This document shows positions 26,868 through 35,116 of a stretch of 40,618 nt of DNA, in pieces. The translations under genes were made by a program, and so were the position numbers. The stretch lies in NCBI RefSeq assembly GCF_010206195.1, contig NZ_VIQT01000004.1:1-40618 (forward strand), in the 5' to 3' direction. Every line of letters begins with the position of its first letter. Positions within the stretch are counted from its first letter, which is position 1. The notes under the pieces were generated by a model. That model was given only the letters and a program-made list of their open reading frames with translations, did not search any database and was not told the DNA's origin. Source of the stretch: Anaerotruncus colihominis (lineage in GTDB: Bacteria; Bacillota; Clostridia; Oscillospirales; Ruminococcaceae).

Positions 26868-27391
26868 CGGCGCCAAACCCGCTGTTCGCGGCGCAGCCTG
26901 TAAAAATACCGGAGCCTGCCCCACTGTTCGCGGCGCAGCCGACTAAAGTTTTTTGCTGAGGCTTTTTTTCAAAAAAGCCGGAAAGTTTTTCGCCGAAGCC
27001 TTTTTTCAAAAAGGCTGGAAAGCGGGTGCTTGCAAAATCCATGCCAGCCGCGCGGCGTCTGTCACGGATTTTGCTGGGGGCAGGCTGGCGTGTCTGAACG
27101 GGTGTCTTGCGGCCTGCGGTCCGCGCTTTTTATGAGGGCTGCGGCCCGGAGAAAGGGCTCTGCCCTCGGGGAATGACAAGACCCGCAAGGGGCCTTGTCA
27201 TTCCCCTTCACCCGCCGCCTTTTGAAAAAGGCGGGCGAAAACTTTTGATCGACGCGGCGTAAATCAGATTTACTGCGCCTGCCCCACTGTTCGCGGCGCA
27301 GCCGAACTAAGTTTTTCGCCGAAGCCTTTTTTCAAAAAGGCTGGAAAGCTTTTTGCCAAGCTTTTTTTCAAAAAAGCGGGGAAAAGCGCGC
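26868..27391 (+). repeat. Mosaic intergenic repeat R3 between nrdD and the radical peptide gene
   Basis: Two CGCTGTTCGCGGCGCAGCC-type modules, then hairpins of GGCTTTTTTTCAAAAAAGCC and GCCTTTTTTCAAAAAGGC type, the GTGCTTGCAAAATCC module shared with R1 (27026-27057), a GGGGAATGACAAG inverted pair (about 27170-27205), a GGCGGGCGAAAACTTTTG module shared with R2, a further CCCCACTGTTCGCGGCG module and two hairpins ending at the nrdD stop. It fills the whole 580 bp between nrdD and the 57-codon gene apart from about 75 bases of AT-rich leader. No ORF here looks real. Confidence 0.87.
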
Positions 27392-29713
27392 TTAAAAGGA
27401 GAGAGGGTTTGCGGCGCGTTCGTCCTCCTCGAAGGGATCGCCGCAGTAGCCGCAGTTAGCGGCACTTTCATGCCAGCAGCCGAGCTGGCGCAGCTTTTCG
27501 ACGCTGACGGCCTCGCCCTCGCGGCGGCCGCAGCGCGGGCAGACTTCGTCGATGATGCCTGTATAGCCGCAGACAGGATCGCGGTCGACCGGGTGGTTGA
27601 TCGAGCCGTAGCCGATGCCGCATTCCTTCATATAACGCACGACCTGTTCAAACGCATCAAGATTTTTCAGCGGATCGCCGTCAAGCTCGATGTAGGAGAT
27701 ATGGCCGGCGTTCGTCAGGGCGTGGTACGGCGCCTCCAGCCTGATTTTACGGCTGGCGGAGATGTTGTAATAGACAGGGATATGAAACGAATTTGTATAG
27801 AATTCATGATCGGTGACGCCCTCCATCTCGCCGTAGAGCTTGCGGTCCATGCGGACAAAGCGTCCCGACAGCCCCTCGGCCGGCGTGGCGAGCAACGAGA
27901 AGTTAAAGCCTGTCTCACGCGTGGCGTCGTCCATGCGCCGGCGCATATGGCCGACGATCTCCAGTCCCAGGTTTTGCGCATAATCGCTTTCGCCGTGGTG
28001 CTGGCCGATCAGCGCCTTGAGCGTCTCGGCCAGGCCGATGAAGCCGACGGACAGGGTGCCATGTTTGAGCACCTCGCGCACCTCGTCGTCTGGGCCGAGC
28101 TTGTCGGAATCGATCCAGACGCCCTGTCCCATCAAAAACGGGAAATTGCGCACCTTCTTTTTCGCCTGGATTTCAAACCGCTCCAAAAGCTGCTCGATCA
28201 CAAGGTCGATTTTGCGGTCAAGCTCCTCGAAAAACCAGTCGGTATCGCCTTTTGCACGGATGGCGATACGCGGCAGATTGATTGATGTAAAGCTCAGGTT
28301 TCCGCGGCCGTTGACGATCTGGCGGCTTGGGTCATAGTGGTTGGAGATGACGCGCGTGCGGCAGCCCATATAGGCGATTTCCGTTTCGGGACGGCCGGGC
28401 TTATAAAATTGCAGGTTAAACGGCGCGTCAATGAAGGAGAAATTTGGAAACAGGCGCTTGGCAGACACACGGCAGGCCAACTTGAACAGGTCATAGTTTG
28501 GATCGCCTTCATTAAAATTGACGCCCTCCTTGACCTTGAAAATATGGATCGGGAAAATCGGCGTCTCGCCGTTGCCAAGCCCGGCCTCGGTGGCGCGCAT
28601 GACGCATTCTGTCGCGAGCCGCCCTTCAGGCGACGTATCAGTCCCGTAATTGATGGAGGAAAACGGAATCTGCGCGCCCGCGCGCGAATGCATCGTGTTC
28701 AGGTTATGTACAAGCGCCTCCATCGCCTGATAGGTGGCACGGCGCGTCTCACGCGCCGCCTCCGCAACGGCGAAGCTCTGGATTTTTTTCACAAGCGCCC
28801 CGTCGGCATACTGCGCCAGCAGCGGGGCCTCGCGCTCACGGTAGCTGTTGTCGTCAGCCAGGACGGGGTATAACCCCGTCTCACTGTGGACGCGCTCGCG
28901 GATAGCCTTGGCTGTGTCCTCCGCGTTTTCAAGCCCGCAGAACAACGCCAGCGCCTTGGCGGCATTGCGCGTGTACTGCTTGCGGTATGTCTTGGCGACG
29001 CCCTTTGCCATGCCGTAGTCAAAATTGGGGATGCTCTGCCCGCCGTGCTGGTCGTTCTGGTTGGACTGGATGGCAATACAGGCGAGCGCTGCGTAGCTCT
29101 GGATATCGTTCGGCTCGCGCAGAAAACCGTGGCCTGTGCAGAAGCCGCCGTCAAACAGCTTTTCAATATCGATCTGGCAGCAGGTGGTTGTCAGCGTCAG
29201 AAAATCGAGGTCATGGATGTGGATATCCCCGTCAAGATGCGCTTTGGAATGGACGGGATTGAGCACAAACATGTGATAGAACTGCTTGGCGCCCTCCGAA
29301 CCATATTTGAGCATGGTGCCCATAGCCGTGTCGCCGTCGATATTGGCGTTTTCGCGCTTGATGTCGTTTTCGTCGGCCGACTTATATGTCAGCTCCTCAT
29401 ACGTTTTCATCAGGCGCGTGCCCATGTCGCGCACACGGGTGCGCTGCGCGCGGTAGAGAATGTACTCCTTGGCGGTGCGGGCATGTCCGCTCTCGACGAG
29501 CGTGCGCTCGACCGCGTCCTGGATCTGCTCGACAGAGGGGCTTTCATCTCCATACCGCTCATTGAGATAGGCGGCCACCTGCCCGGCAAGCGTCTTCGCC
29601 GTCTCGTAATCGTTGCCGCCGAGTGCCTGGGCGGCTTTAAAAATCGCAGATGCGATTTTATCCGCGTCAAACAGGACGCACCGCCCGTCGCGCTTGATAA
29701 TCGTTTGGATCAT
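27392..29713 (-). CDS. nrdD: Anaerobic (class III) ribonucleoside-triphosphate reductase lacking its glycyl radical segment
   Basis: A 773-residue catalytic subunit that reduces ribonucleoside triphosphates without oxygen. An ATP-cone regulatory domain covers about 1-95 (IIKRDGRCVLFDADKIASAI). The barrel has TTTCCQIDIEKLFDGGF (thiyl cysteine region), IPFSSINYG, ATECVMRATEAGLGNGETP region and MGCRTRV. The C-terminus has zinc-type cysteines (VCGYTGIIDEVCPRCGRREG) but then continues AVSVEKLRQLGCWHESAANC and CGYCGDPFEEDERAANPLSF, with no R-x-x-G-Y-L or R-V-K-H. No other frame downstream restores it. ATG 29713 follows GGAGG. Transcription is controlled by NrdR boxes. Confidence 0.93.
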   Translation of the reverse strand: MIQTIIKRDGRCVLFDADKIASAIFKAAQALGGNDYETAKTLAGQVAAYLNERYGDESPSVEQIQDAVERTLVESGHARTAKEYILYRAQRTRVRDMGTRLMKTYEELTYKSADENDIKRENANIDGDTAMGTMLKYGSEGAKQFYHMFVLNPVHSKAHLDGDIHIHDLDFLTLTTTCCQIDIEKLFDGGFCTGHGFLREPNDIQSYAALACIAIQSNQNDQHGGQSIPNFDYGMAKGVAKTYRKQYTRNAAKALALFCGLENAEDTAKAIRERVHSETGLYPVLADDNSYREREAPLLAQYADGALVKKIQSFAVAEAARETRRATYQAMEALVHNLNTMHSRAGAQIPFSSINYGTDTSPEGRLATECVMRATEAGLGNGETPIFPIHIFKVKEGVNFNEGDPNYDLFKLACRVSAKRLFPNFSFIDAPFNLQFYKPGRPETEIAYMGCRTRVISNHYDPSRQIVNGRGNLSFTSINLPRIAIRAKGDTDWFFEELDRKIDLVIEQLLERFEIQAKKKVRNFPFLMGQGVWIDSDKLGPDDEVREVLKHGTLSVGFIGLAETLKALIGQHHGESDYAQNLGLEIVGHMRRRMDDATRETGFNFSLLATPAEGLSGRFVRMDRKLYGEMEGVTDHEFYTNSFHIPVYYNISASRKIRLEAPYHALTNAGHISYIELDGDPLKNLDAFEQVVRYMKECGIGYGSINHPVDRDPVCGYTGIIDEVCPRCGRREGEAVSVEKLRQLGCWHESAANCGYCGDPFEEDERAANPLSF

Positions 29714-29735
29714 TTGGCCCTCCAACTTCTCACCG

Positions 29736-29751
29736 TTTCCATATATTGTGT
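29736..29751. promoter_or_regulatory. NrdR box 1
   Basis: TTTCCATATATTGTGT matches 12 of 16 positions of the NrdR consensus ACACWATATMTWGTGT; the right half is perfect. It is 31 bp (three helical turns) from box 2, the spacing known for NrdR box pairs. Confidence 0.75.
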
Positions 29752-29766
29752 AAATTCAAAAACGAT

Positions 29767-29782
29767 ACACAATATCTTGGTA
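29767..29782. promoter_or_regulatory. NrdR box 2
   Basis: ACACAATATCTTGGTA matches the NrdR consensus except near its last three bases. It lies about 15-30 bases downstream of the predicted nrdD start of transcription, suited to repression by the ATP/dATP-sensing regulator NrdR. Confidence 0.82.
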
Positions 29783-29804
29783 TTCTTCAAATCGAACATC
29801 TATC

Positions 29805-29833
29805 ATTTTAATGGAAAAGAGCCTGCCTGTCAA
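29805..29833 (-). promoter_or_regulatory. Sigma-A promoter for nrdD
   Basis: On the minus strand a consensus TTGACA (29828-29833) and TAAAAT (29805-29810) are 17 bases apart. It lies between NrdR box 2 and box 3. Confidence 0.88.
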
Positions 29834-29874
29834 TGGGAGACGGCACATTTTTTAGTATGATTTTTTGCGTATAT

Positions 29875-29890
29875 GCACAATATCTTGTGT
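29875..29890. promoter_or_regulatory. NrdR box 3
   Basis: GCACAATATCTTGTGT matches the NrdR consensus at 15 of 16 positions and is the best of the three. It lies about 42 bases upstream of the nrdD -35, 108 bp from box 2. It could serve looping or a rightward transcript. Confidence 0.8.
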
Positions 29891-30212
29891 TCTTCTGTTT
29901 TTCGCCCTTTTGTGTGCCTTTTCGCGAAAACGCGCGCAGGAATCGCGGCGGCTTTACACACCTTATAGACGGGTGCGGCCGCGTTGCAATTGATTGTGAA
30001 GTCTGCTAAACTATGCATTAGGATGATCGTCATAAGCAGGCGGAATGAACAGCGGAATCTCTCAAACAGATCAAGGGGGATGCCCCGGCTTATTTAAAGC
30101 CTGCCCAAAGAATAAAAGCATACAGGAGCTTTTCCCTTTTCACAAGCCTTCTGAGGCTTGAAAACGGAACAGTTTCTTTATCGAAAACAGTTTTGTGCAA
30201 AGGGGGTGCGCT

Positions 30213-31820
30213 ATGAAGCAAACACGTCTTTTGATCCTTCTTCTGGCCCTGGTTGTCCTGCTCGCCGGCTGCAGCGGCGGCGCAGGGGGCCCGGTGCGAT
30301 ACGATATACCAGGCGGCGTGAGCAATCTGGACCCGCAGTTTGCGACCGCCCCGGCCGCCCGCATGATCATCTCCAACACGTTTGAAGGGCTGTTCCGCCA
30401 GATGCCCGACGGAAACGTTCAGCCCTGTCTGGCCCAATCTCACGAGATCTCGTCCGACGGGCTGACCTATACGTTTCATCTGCGCACAGACGCCGTGTGG
30501 ACGGGCGGCGGCAAGCAGTACAACGGTACGCCTGTGACGGCGCACGATTTTGTGTTTGCGTTTCGGCGCATGTTCAACTCTCAGGCGGCCAGTCCGTTCG
30601 CAGGGGAATTTTCCTGCCTGAAAAATGCGGACGCGATTCTGAGGGGTGCGCTCACAGCCGACCAGCTCGGCGTACGCGCCATTGGCGACCACACGCTTGA
30701 GATTACGCTTGACCGGCCCAACGCCCTGCTGCCGGAGCTGCTGTCCGCCAGCTACGCAAGGCCCTGCAACGAGTCGTTTTTCCGTTCCACGCGCGCGCGC
30801 TACGGCTTCGATCTGGACAGCCTGATTTTCAACGGCCCATTTTATATCTCTATCTGGAATAACGAAAAACGCATCGCCCTGCGCCCAAACCCACAGTATG
30901 TTTCCGATGAGCCAGTCCTTTCGTCGGGCGTCGACCTGTATACATCCGCCTTTCTGGACGGCGCGGGCGGGCCGGTCACACGTTTTTTAAACGGCGAAAC
31001 AGACGCCTGTGAGATTGGATTTGAATCGCTGCCGGCTGTCGCGGCCATGGGCGGCGATATTGAAGCGTTTGAGGACACTGTCTGGGTGCTTGTGTTCAAC
31101 ACGCGCGCCGAACCTTTTTCCAATGCGTCTGTCCGCAGAGCCTATGCCCATTCGCTCAACCGCGCGCTGTTTGAAGGGCAGCTTCCCAAAAACCTGCGCG
31201 CCGCCTCCATGCTGATCCCGCCGGCTGTCCGCATGGGCGGCGAGCCGTTTCGCGCGTATGCCGGCGAGGACAGCCCCATCGCTTACAGCACCGAGCTGGC
31301 CAAGCGGTATTATGCCGCCGGAACCGGCGAACTCGGCGTGCCGCAGATCGATCCGGGGGAAATCCTCGTCTGCGGCGCAAACAGTCAAAAAATGCTCGCC
31401 GGTTATGTCCAGCAGGGGCTTCAGCGGTCCTTCGGCCTGTTTTCAGGCTTAACGGTGCTGCCGCAGGACGAGGTTCTCTCGCGTGTGGGCGCAGGCGATT
31501 TTTCAGCCGCGATCCTGCCGCTGACCGCGGACTATTCGTCGCCGGACGCTCTGTTTTCCTATTTCCGTTCCGATTCCGGCCAGAATTTCAGCGGGTATCA
31601 AAACCCGGAATTTGACGCGCTGCTCGCTTCGGTCGCCTCGCTGGACGCACAGGGCCAGCTTGAAGCGTACCGCGAGGCGGAGCGCTTGCTGCTCACAGAC
31701 GGCGCGGTCATTCCGCTTTATTTTGAAACAACCTGTTATGCGACGGCCCGTGGCGTCTCCGGCATCGGGTTTTCGCCGTTTTTAACCGGCGTTTCTTTCC
31801 GCAACGCTGTGCGTGAATAG
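30213..31820 (+). CDS. Peptide ABC transporter substrate-binding lipoprotein (OppA/DppA family)
   Basis: A 535-residue SBP family 5 protein. The signal peptide (1-22) ends in a lipobox LLAG-C, so the mature protein is lipid-anchored outside the membrane. Family motifs include YDIPGGVSNLDPQFATAPAA, NTFEGLFRQMPDGNVQPCLA, the LTYTFHLRTDAVWTGGG segment and, near the C-terminus, AERLLLTDGAVIPLYFE. ATG at 30213 follows AAAGGGGG. No permease or ATPase genes follow it: it is an orphan binding protein that may share a transporter encoded elsewhere or act as a sensor. The ligand is not predictable. Confidence 0.93.
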   Translation: MKQTRLLILLLALVVLLAGCSGGAGGPVRYDIPGGVSNLDPQFATAPAARMIISNTFEGLFRQMPDGNVQPCLAQSHEISSDGLTYTFHLRTDAVWTGGGKQYNGTPVTAHDFVFAFRRMFNSQAASPFAGEFSCLKNADAILRGALTADQLGVRAIGDHTLEITLDRPNALLPELLSASYARPCNESFFRSTRARYGFDLDSLIFNGPFYISIWNNEKRIALRPNPQYVSDEPVLSSGVDLYTSAFLDGAGGPVTRFLNGETDACEIGFESLPAVAAMGGDIEAFEDTVWVLVFNTRAEPFSNASVRRAYAHSLNRALFEGQLPKNLRAASMLIPPAVRMGGEPFRAYAGEDSPIAYSTELAKRYYAAGTGELGVPQIDPGEILVCGANSQKMLAGYVQQGLQRSFGLFSGLTVLPQDEVLSRVGAGDFSAAILPLTADYSSPDALFSYFRSDSGQNFSGYQNPEFDALLASVASLDAQGQLEAYREAERLLLTDGAVIPLYFETTCYATARGVSGIGFSPFLTGVSFRNAVRE

Positions 31821-31823
31821 GGC

Positions 31824-31852
31824 TTGACAGGCGCGCGGCGCCGTGATAAAAT
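31824..31852 (+). promoter_or_regulatory. Sigma-A promoter for the ABC-F gene
   Basis: TTGACA (31824-31829) and TAAAAT (31847-31852) are 17 bases apart, beginning just three bases after the lipoprotein stop. The resulting leader is nearly 390 bases. Confidence 0.88.
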
Positions 31853-31891
31853 GCAGTAGAATTCTATAGAAACACGAGGTAACTGCGTACA

Positions 31892-31903
31892 ATGCGTTCT
31901 TAA
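31892..31903 (+). CDS. Three-codon upstream ORF (M-R-S-stop) in ABC-F leader
   Basis: ATG CGT TCT TAA, with GAGGT 11 bases upstream, lies about 30 bases into the predicted transcript. Tiny leader ORFs, including three-codon ones, are known upstream of antibiotic-inducible ABC-F genes such as Listeria lmo0919. Placement supports ribosome-mediated attenuation; function is inferred. Confidence 0.55.
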   Translation: MRS

Positions 31904-32025
31904 CAGTCAGACAATCAAAGGAACATTTCGGCGGGCGTTTGTCCGTTTTGATTTGTCCTGTCCGGCTGTTTTGATGATATGCAGATTTGCCCGCGTTCTC
32001 TTGCGCGGTGTGTTTTTGTCGCGTC

Positions 32026-32066
32026 AAATCCCTCCCGGACAGGATTTCCGGGAGGGATTTTGTGTA
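32026..32066 (+). terminator. Attenuator hairpin in ABC-F leader
   Basis: A perfect 14 bp stem (32026-32039 with 32047-32060) has a seven-base loop and a T-rich tail (TTTTGTGTATTTG). It lies between the promoter and the gene, about 125 bases after the three-codon ORF and 180 before the ABC-F start, as expected of a conditional terminator. Confidence 0.8.
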
Positions 32067-32246
32067 TTTGTCCGCACAAAATAAAACCGCCCTCTGCCCC
32101 GCTCCCTTGAAGCGGCCGGCAGTGGCGGCCAGGCCCCTCCCCGTCCGCCGGCAGAAATTTCATTTTTGTTTGCGCCGCTTATGCCAGAATTTGTTGAAAG
32201 CTTTTTAACAAGCTCGTATGACAGCGGCGGAATGGGGGAATTGTTT

Positions 32247-33788
32247 ATGTTGCTTTTACAGGCTGACCATGTCAGTAAATCGTTCGGGGACCGGCTGCTG
32301 TTTGCCTTTGACCGGCTCGAAATTCACAGCGGCGACCGCATCGGCCTGGTCGGCGCGAACGGCGCGGGCAAGAGCACTTTGCTCGCTGTGCTGCACGGCG
32401 ACGAGCCGGCCGATCAGGGCTGCATCGACCGGCGATGCCCCATCGCGATTGCGCGCCAGTCCGGCGACGCCGATGGAGCGGCCGATGGGCCGCCTCTGCG
32501 CCTGCTGTCCCCGGGCGGCGGGCGCAAAAGCGGCGGCGAGCGCACGCGTTACGCGCTGGCTGCGGCGTTTTCTCAGAACGCGCCGCTTTTATTCGCCGAC
32601 GAACCGACGACAAACCTGGACCTCGATGGAATCGAACAGCTTCAAAAGCTGTTGCTGGATGATCGCGGCGCGGTTGTGCTCATTTCCCACGACCGCGCGC
32701 TGCTCGACCGGTTCTGTACGTCCATCTGGGCGATCGAAAACAGCGGGCTGCGCGTCTATCCCGGCGGATATTCCGATTATCTCGCACAGCGCGACCGCGA
32801 ACGCGCCTTCCAGCAATTCGAATATGAACAGTACCGCGCGGAAAGAAGCCGTCTCCAACAGGAGGTTTACAGCCGGCGTGAACAGACGCGCGCGATGCGC
32901 AAGGCTCCAAAGCGTATGGGCAACAGCGAAGCGCGCCTGCACAAGGGCAAAGCCGCCGAGCAGCAGGGACAGCTTGCAAAGCGGGCGGGCGTTTTGGCCA
33001 AACGCCTTGAACGGCTGGAGGAAAAGCAACGCCCGGCCGATCTGCCACAGGTGCGCATGGCGCTTGGCTCGGCCAGTCCCGTCACGGCGCGGCGCGCCGC
33101 GTGCATAGAGGGACTGACCGTCCGCTACGGCACGCGCACCGTGCTGCAAAACGCATCGTTCGAGCTTGTGACCGGCACACGCACGGTTATGCTCGGCGCA
33201 AACGGCGCGGGAAAGACGACGCTGCTTGAACATCTCATGCGCGGCGGTGCGCACGCACGCTTTGCCGGCGGCGTAAAGGCCGGATATTTCTCGCAAAATC
33301 ACGACGTGCTTGACCCGGGCCGGACGGTGCTTGAAAACGCGCGCAGCGGCTCTCCGCTCGCGGAGCACGAGGTGCGCGCCATCCTCGCGAATCTGGGGTT
33401 GACAAGCTGCGATGTATCCAAGCCCGCCGGCGTCCTGTCCGGCGGTGAACGCGCCAAGGCCGCGTTTGCGCGCCTGCTTGCCTCCGACTGCAACCTGCTC
33501 GTCCTTGACGAACCGACGAATCATCTCGATCTGTACGCATTGGAGGCGCTCGAACGGCTCCTGACCTGCTGGCAGGGCACGCTGCTTGTCGTCACGCACG
33601 ACCGCCGTCTCACCGAACGGCTTGCACAGCGCCTGCTGTTCGTGGAAAACGGCGGCGTACGCGCCTTCGATGGTTCCTGGGCCGACTGGCAGGCCGAGAT
33701 TGCCCGCCGCGCCGCGCCGCGCGACAGCGGCCTGGATGATCTGATCGACCGGATGCGCCGCGCCGCCGAACCGCCAAAGCTCTTTTAG
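32247..33788 (+). CDS. ABC-F ATPase, antibiotic-resistance ribosome-protection type (Lsa/Vga/VmlR-like)
   Basis: A 513-residue protein with two ABC ATPase domains and no membrane segment. Domain 1 has GANGAGKST, SGGERTR and FADEPTTNLD; domain 2 has GANGAGKTT, LSGGERAKAAFAR and LVLDEPTNHLD. Between them lies the interdomain arm (about 190-285) with KAPKRMGNSEARLHK, a stretch shared with Lsa, Vga and related ribosome-protecting proteins that dislodge lincosamides, pleuromutilins or streptogramins A. The replaced asparagine in TTNLD also fits that branch. The leader with attenuator supports drug-inducible expression. Start ATG 32247 follows GGGGGA. Which drugs, if any, it counters cannot be read from sequence. 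Confidence 0.88.
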   Translation: MLLLQADHVSKSFGDRLLFAFDRLEIHSGDRIGLVGANGAGKSTLLAVLHGDEPADQGCIDRRCPIAIARQSGDADGAADGPPLRLLSPGGGRKSGGERTRYALAAAFSQNAPLLFADEPTTNLDLDGIEQLQKLLLDDRGAVVLISHDRALLDRFCTSIWAIENSGLRVYPGGYSDYLAQRDRERAFQQFEYEQYRAERSRLQQEVYSRREQTRAMRKAPKRMGNSEARLHKGKAAEQQGQLAKRAGVLAKRLERLEEKQRPADLPQVRMALGSASPVTARRAACIEGLTVRYGTRTVLQNASFELVTGTRTVMLGANGAGKTTLLEHLMRGGAHARFAGGVKAGYFSQNHDVLDPGRTVLENARSGSPLAEHEVRAILANLGLTSCDVSKPAGVLSGGERAKAAFARLLASDCNLLVLDEPTNHLDLYALEALERLLTCWQGTLLVVTHDRRLTERLAQRLLFVENGGVRAFDGSWADWQAEIARRAAPRDSGLDDLIDRMRRAAEPPKLF

Positions 33789-33912
33789 AACCTGCATTCA
33801 CAATTGCCGCCGCTCCCATTTGCCCGGCTTCATCGCATGCAAAAGCGGCCCGCGCCTCCAATTTCAGAAAGCGCGGGCCGTCTGTGTCTCCTGTTCCCAT
33901 TTATCGGACCCA

Positions 33913-35097
33913 TCAGGTCTTTGCGAAATCATCCCTGAGCGTATACGCGGCGCAGGCGGCCAGCACGCATCTGCTGTACAGCGACCGCACCTCCGCGTGC
34001 TCCGCGGCGGTATGGCTGCCTGCGCCGCGGACCCCCATGCCGCATACAGTGGGGACGCCACAGGCAACCGTGATGCCTGAATCTGACAGGCCCCCAACCT
34101 GAAAACAGCCGATTTCCCCATAGCCGCAGGTTGCGGCCGTCTCCTTTAAATGCTCAAACAGAGCCATCACGCCATCTGTCGTCTCCATACACTGCATGAC
34201 GCGCGACAGATCCAGTTCCGCTGTCGTTCCAGGCACCGTGCTCCGGTCAGACGCTTTTTTCAGGATATCAAAGATTTCTTCGCCGACAGCCGCGTTTGGA
34301 AAACGGATACCAATGCGGATGGAACATGCATCCGGGATGGTGTTTTCACCGACGCCGCCGCTTACAACGCCGCAGTTCATCAGACGGCCGCGCGCGATGT
34401 CGTTTTGCGATTCAATCTCAACGATCTTATATGCGGCTTCCAGCACGGCGGAGCGCCCCTTTTCCGGAGCAATGCCCGAATGGGCGGCGACGCCGTGCAC
34501 ATTGATGCGGGCCGGGCCGCCGCCCGCGCGCCCCACCACAAAACGGTCGTCCATATAGCCGGTCTCAAAATTGAATGCGGCGAGCGCGCCCTTCGCTTCG
34601 GCGGCGAACAGCTCCTTTGCATTGGAAAGCATATGCAGATTCTCCTCGTCGCCGGCGAAAATGAACTTGACTGGGCGTTCGTTCCAGCCCACGGCGGCCA
34701 GCGCCTTGACAACGTACAGCGCAATCACCAGCCCGGCCTTCATATCCAGCACACCGGGACCGTACGCCATCCCGTTTTCATCCACGCGAAACGGGTTTTC
34801 CCGCGCGGCGCCCTCCTGAAATACCGTGTCCATATGGCCGATAAGCAGCAACGGCGCTTTTGGGCTGCCGGTATTCCATTCGCCGATCAGCATATCCCCT
34901 GCGTCCGGCATCGGCAGGACGCGGGTATGGATTCCCGCGCGCTCCATCTCTCGCCGCAGGATACCGCAGACTGCGTTTACCCCCTCGATCTGCCGGGAAC
35001 CGCTCTCCGTATTGACCAGCTCCTCCCACAGGGCGAGCATGGACGCGCGCTGCCCGTCAATATAACAGCTGATTTGTTCAAAATATTGCTCCATCAT
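33913..35097 (-). CDS. M20 family metallopeptidase (carboxypeptidase G2-like)
   Basis: A 394-residue cytoplasmic di-zinc hydrolase of the M20/ArgE/DapE family. Metal and catalytic motifs are intact: GHMDTV near 86, the G-x-G-V-L-D-M-K-A-G segment near 117, the G-D-E-E-N pair near 167, and the C-terminal GAGSHTAAEHAE. The lid (dimerisation) domain lies at about 185-300. ATG at 35097 follows GGAGGG. It is directly downstream of the putative transporter (20-base gap), so the two probably import and cleave a small peptide, N-acyl or folate-like substrate; the exact substrate is unknown. Confidence 0.92.
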   Translation of the reverse strand: MMEQYFEQISCYIDGQRASMLALWEELVNTESGSRQIEGVNAVCGILRREMERAGIHTRVLPMPDAGDMLIGEWNTGSPKAPLLLIGHMDTVFQEGAARENPFRVDENGMAYGPGVLDMKAGLVIALYVVKALAAVGWNERPVKFIFAGDEENLHMLSNAKELFAAEAKGALAAFNFETGYMDDRFVVGRAGGGPARINVHGVAAHSGIAPEKGRSAVLEAAYKIVEIESQNDIARGRLMNCGVVSGGVGENTIPDACSIRIGIRFPNAAVGEEIFDILKKASDRSTVPGTTAELDLSRVMQCMETTDGVMALFEHLKETAATCGYGEIGCFQVGGLSDSGITVACGVPTVCGMGVRGAGSHTAAEHAEVRSLYSRCVLAACAAYTLRDDFAKT

Positions 35098-35116
35098 CTG
35101 TCCCTCCTGCGGCGGC

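Noticed and set aside
27392..27520. Frameshift hiding the glycyl radical motif at the NrdD C-terminus
   Set aside because: Other frames over this region and the following repeat do not encode R-x-x-G-Y-L or R-V-K-H; the motif is only found in the separate gene at 26620-26793.
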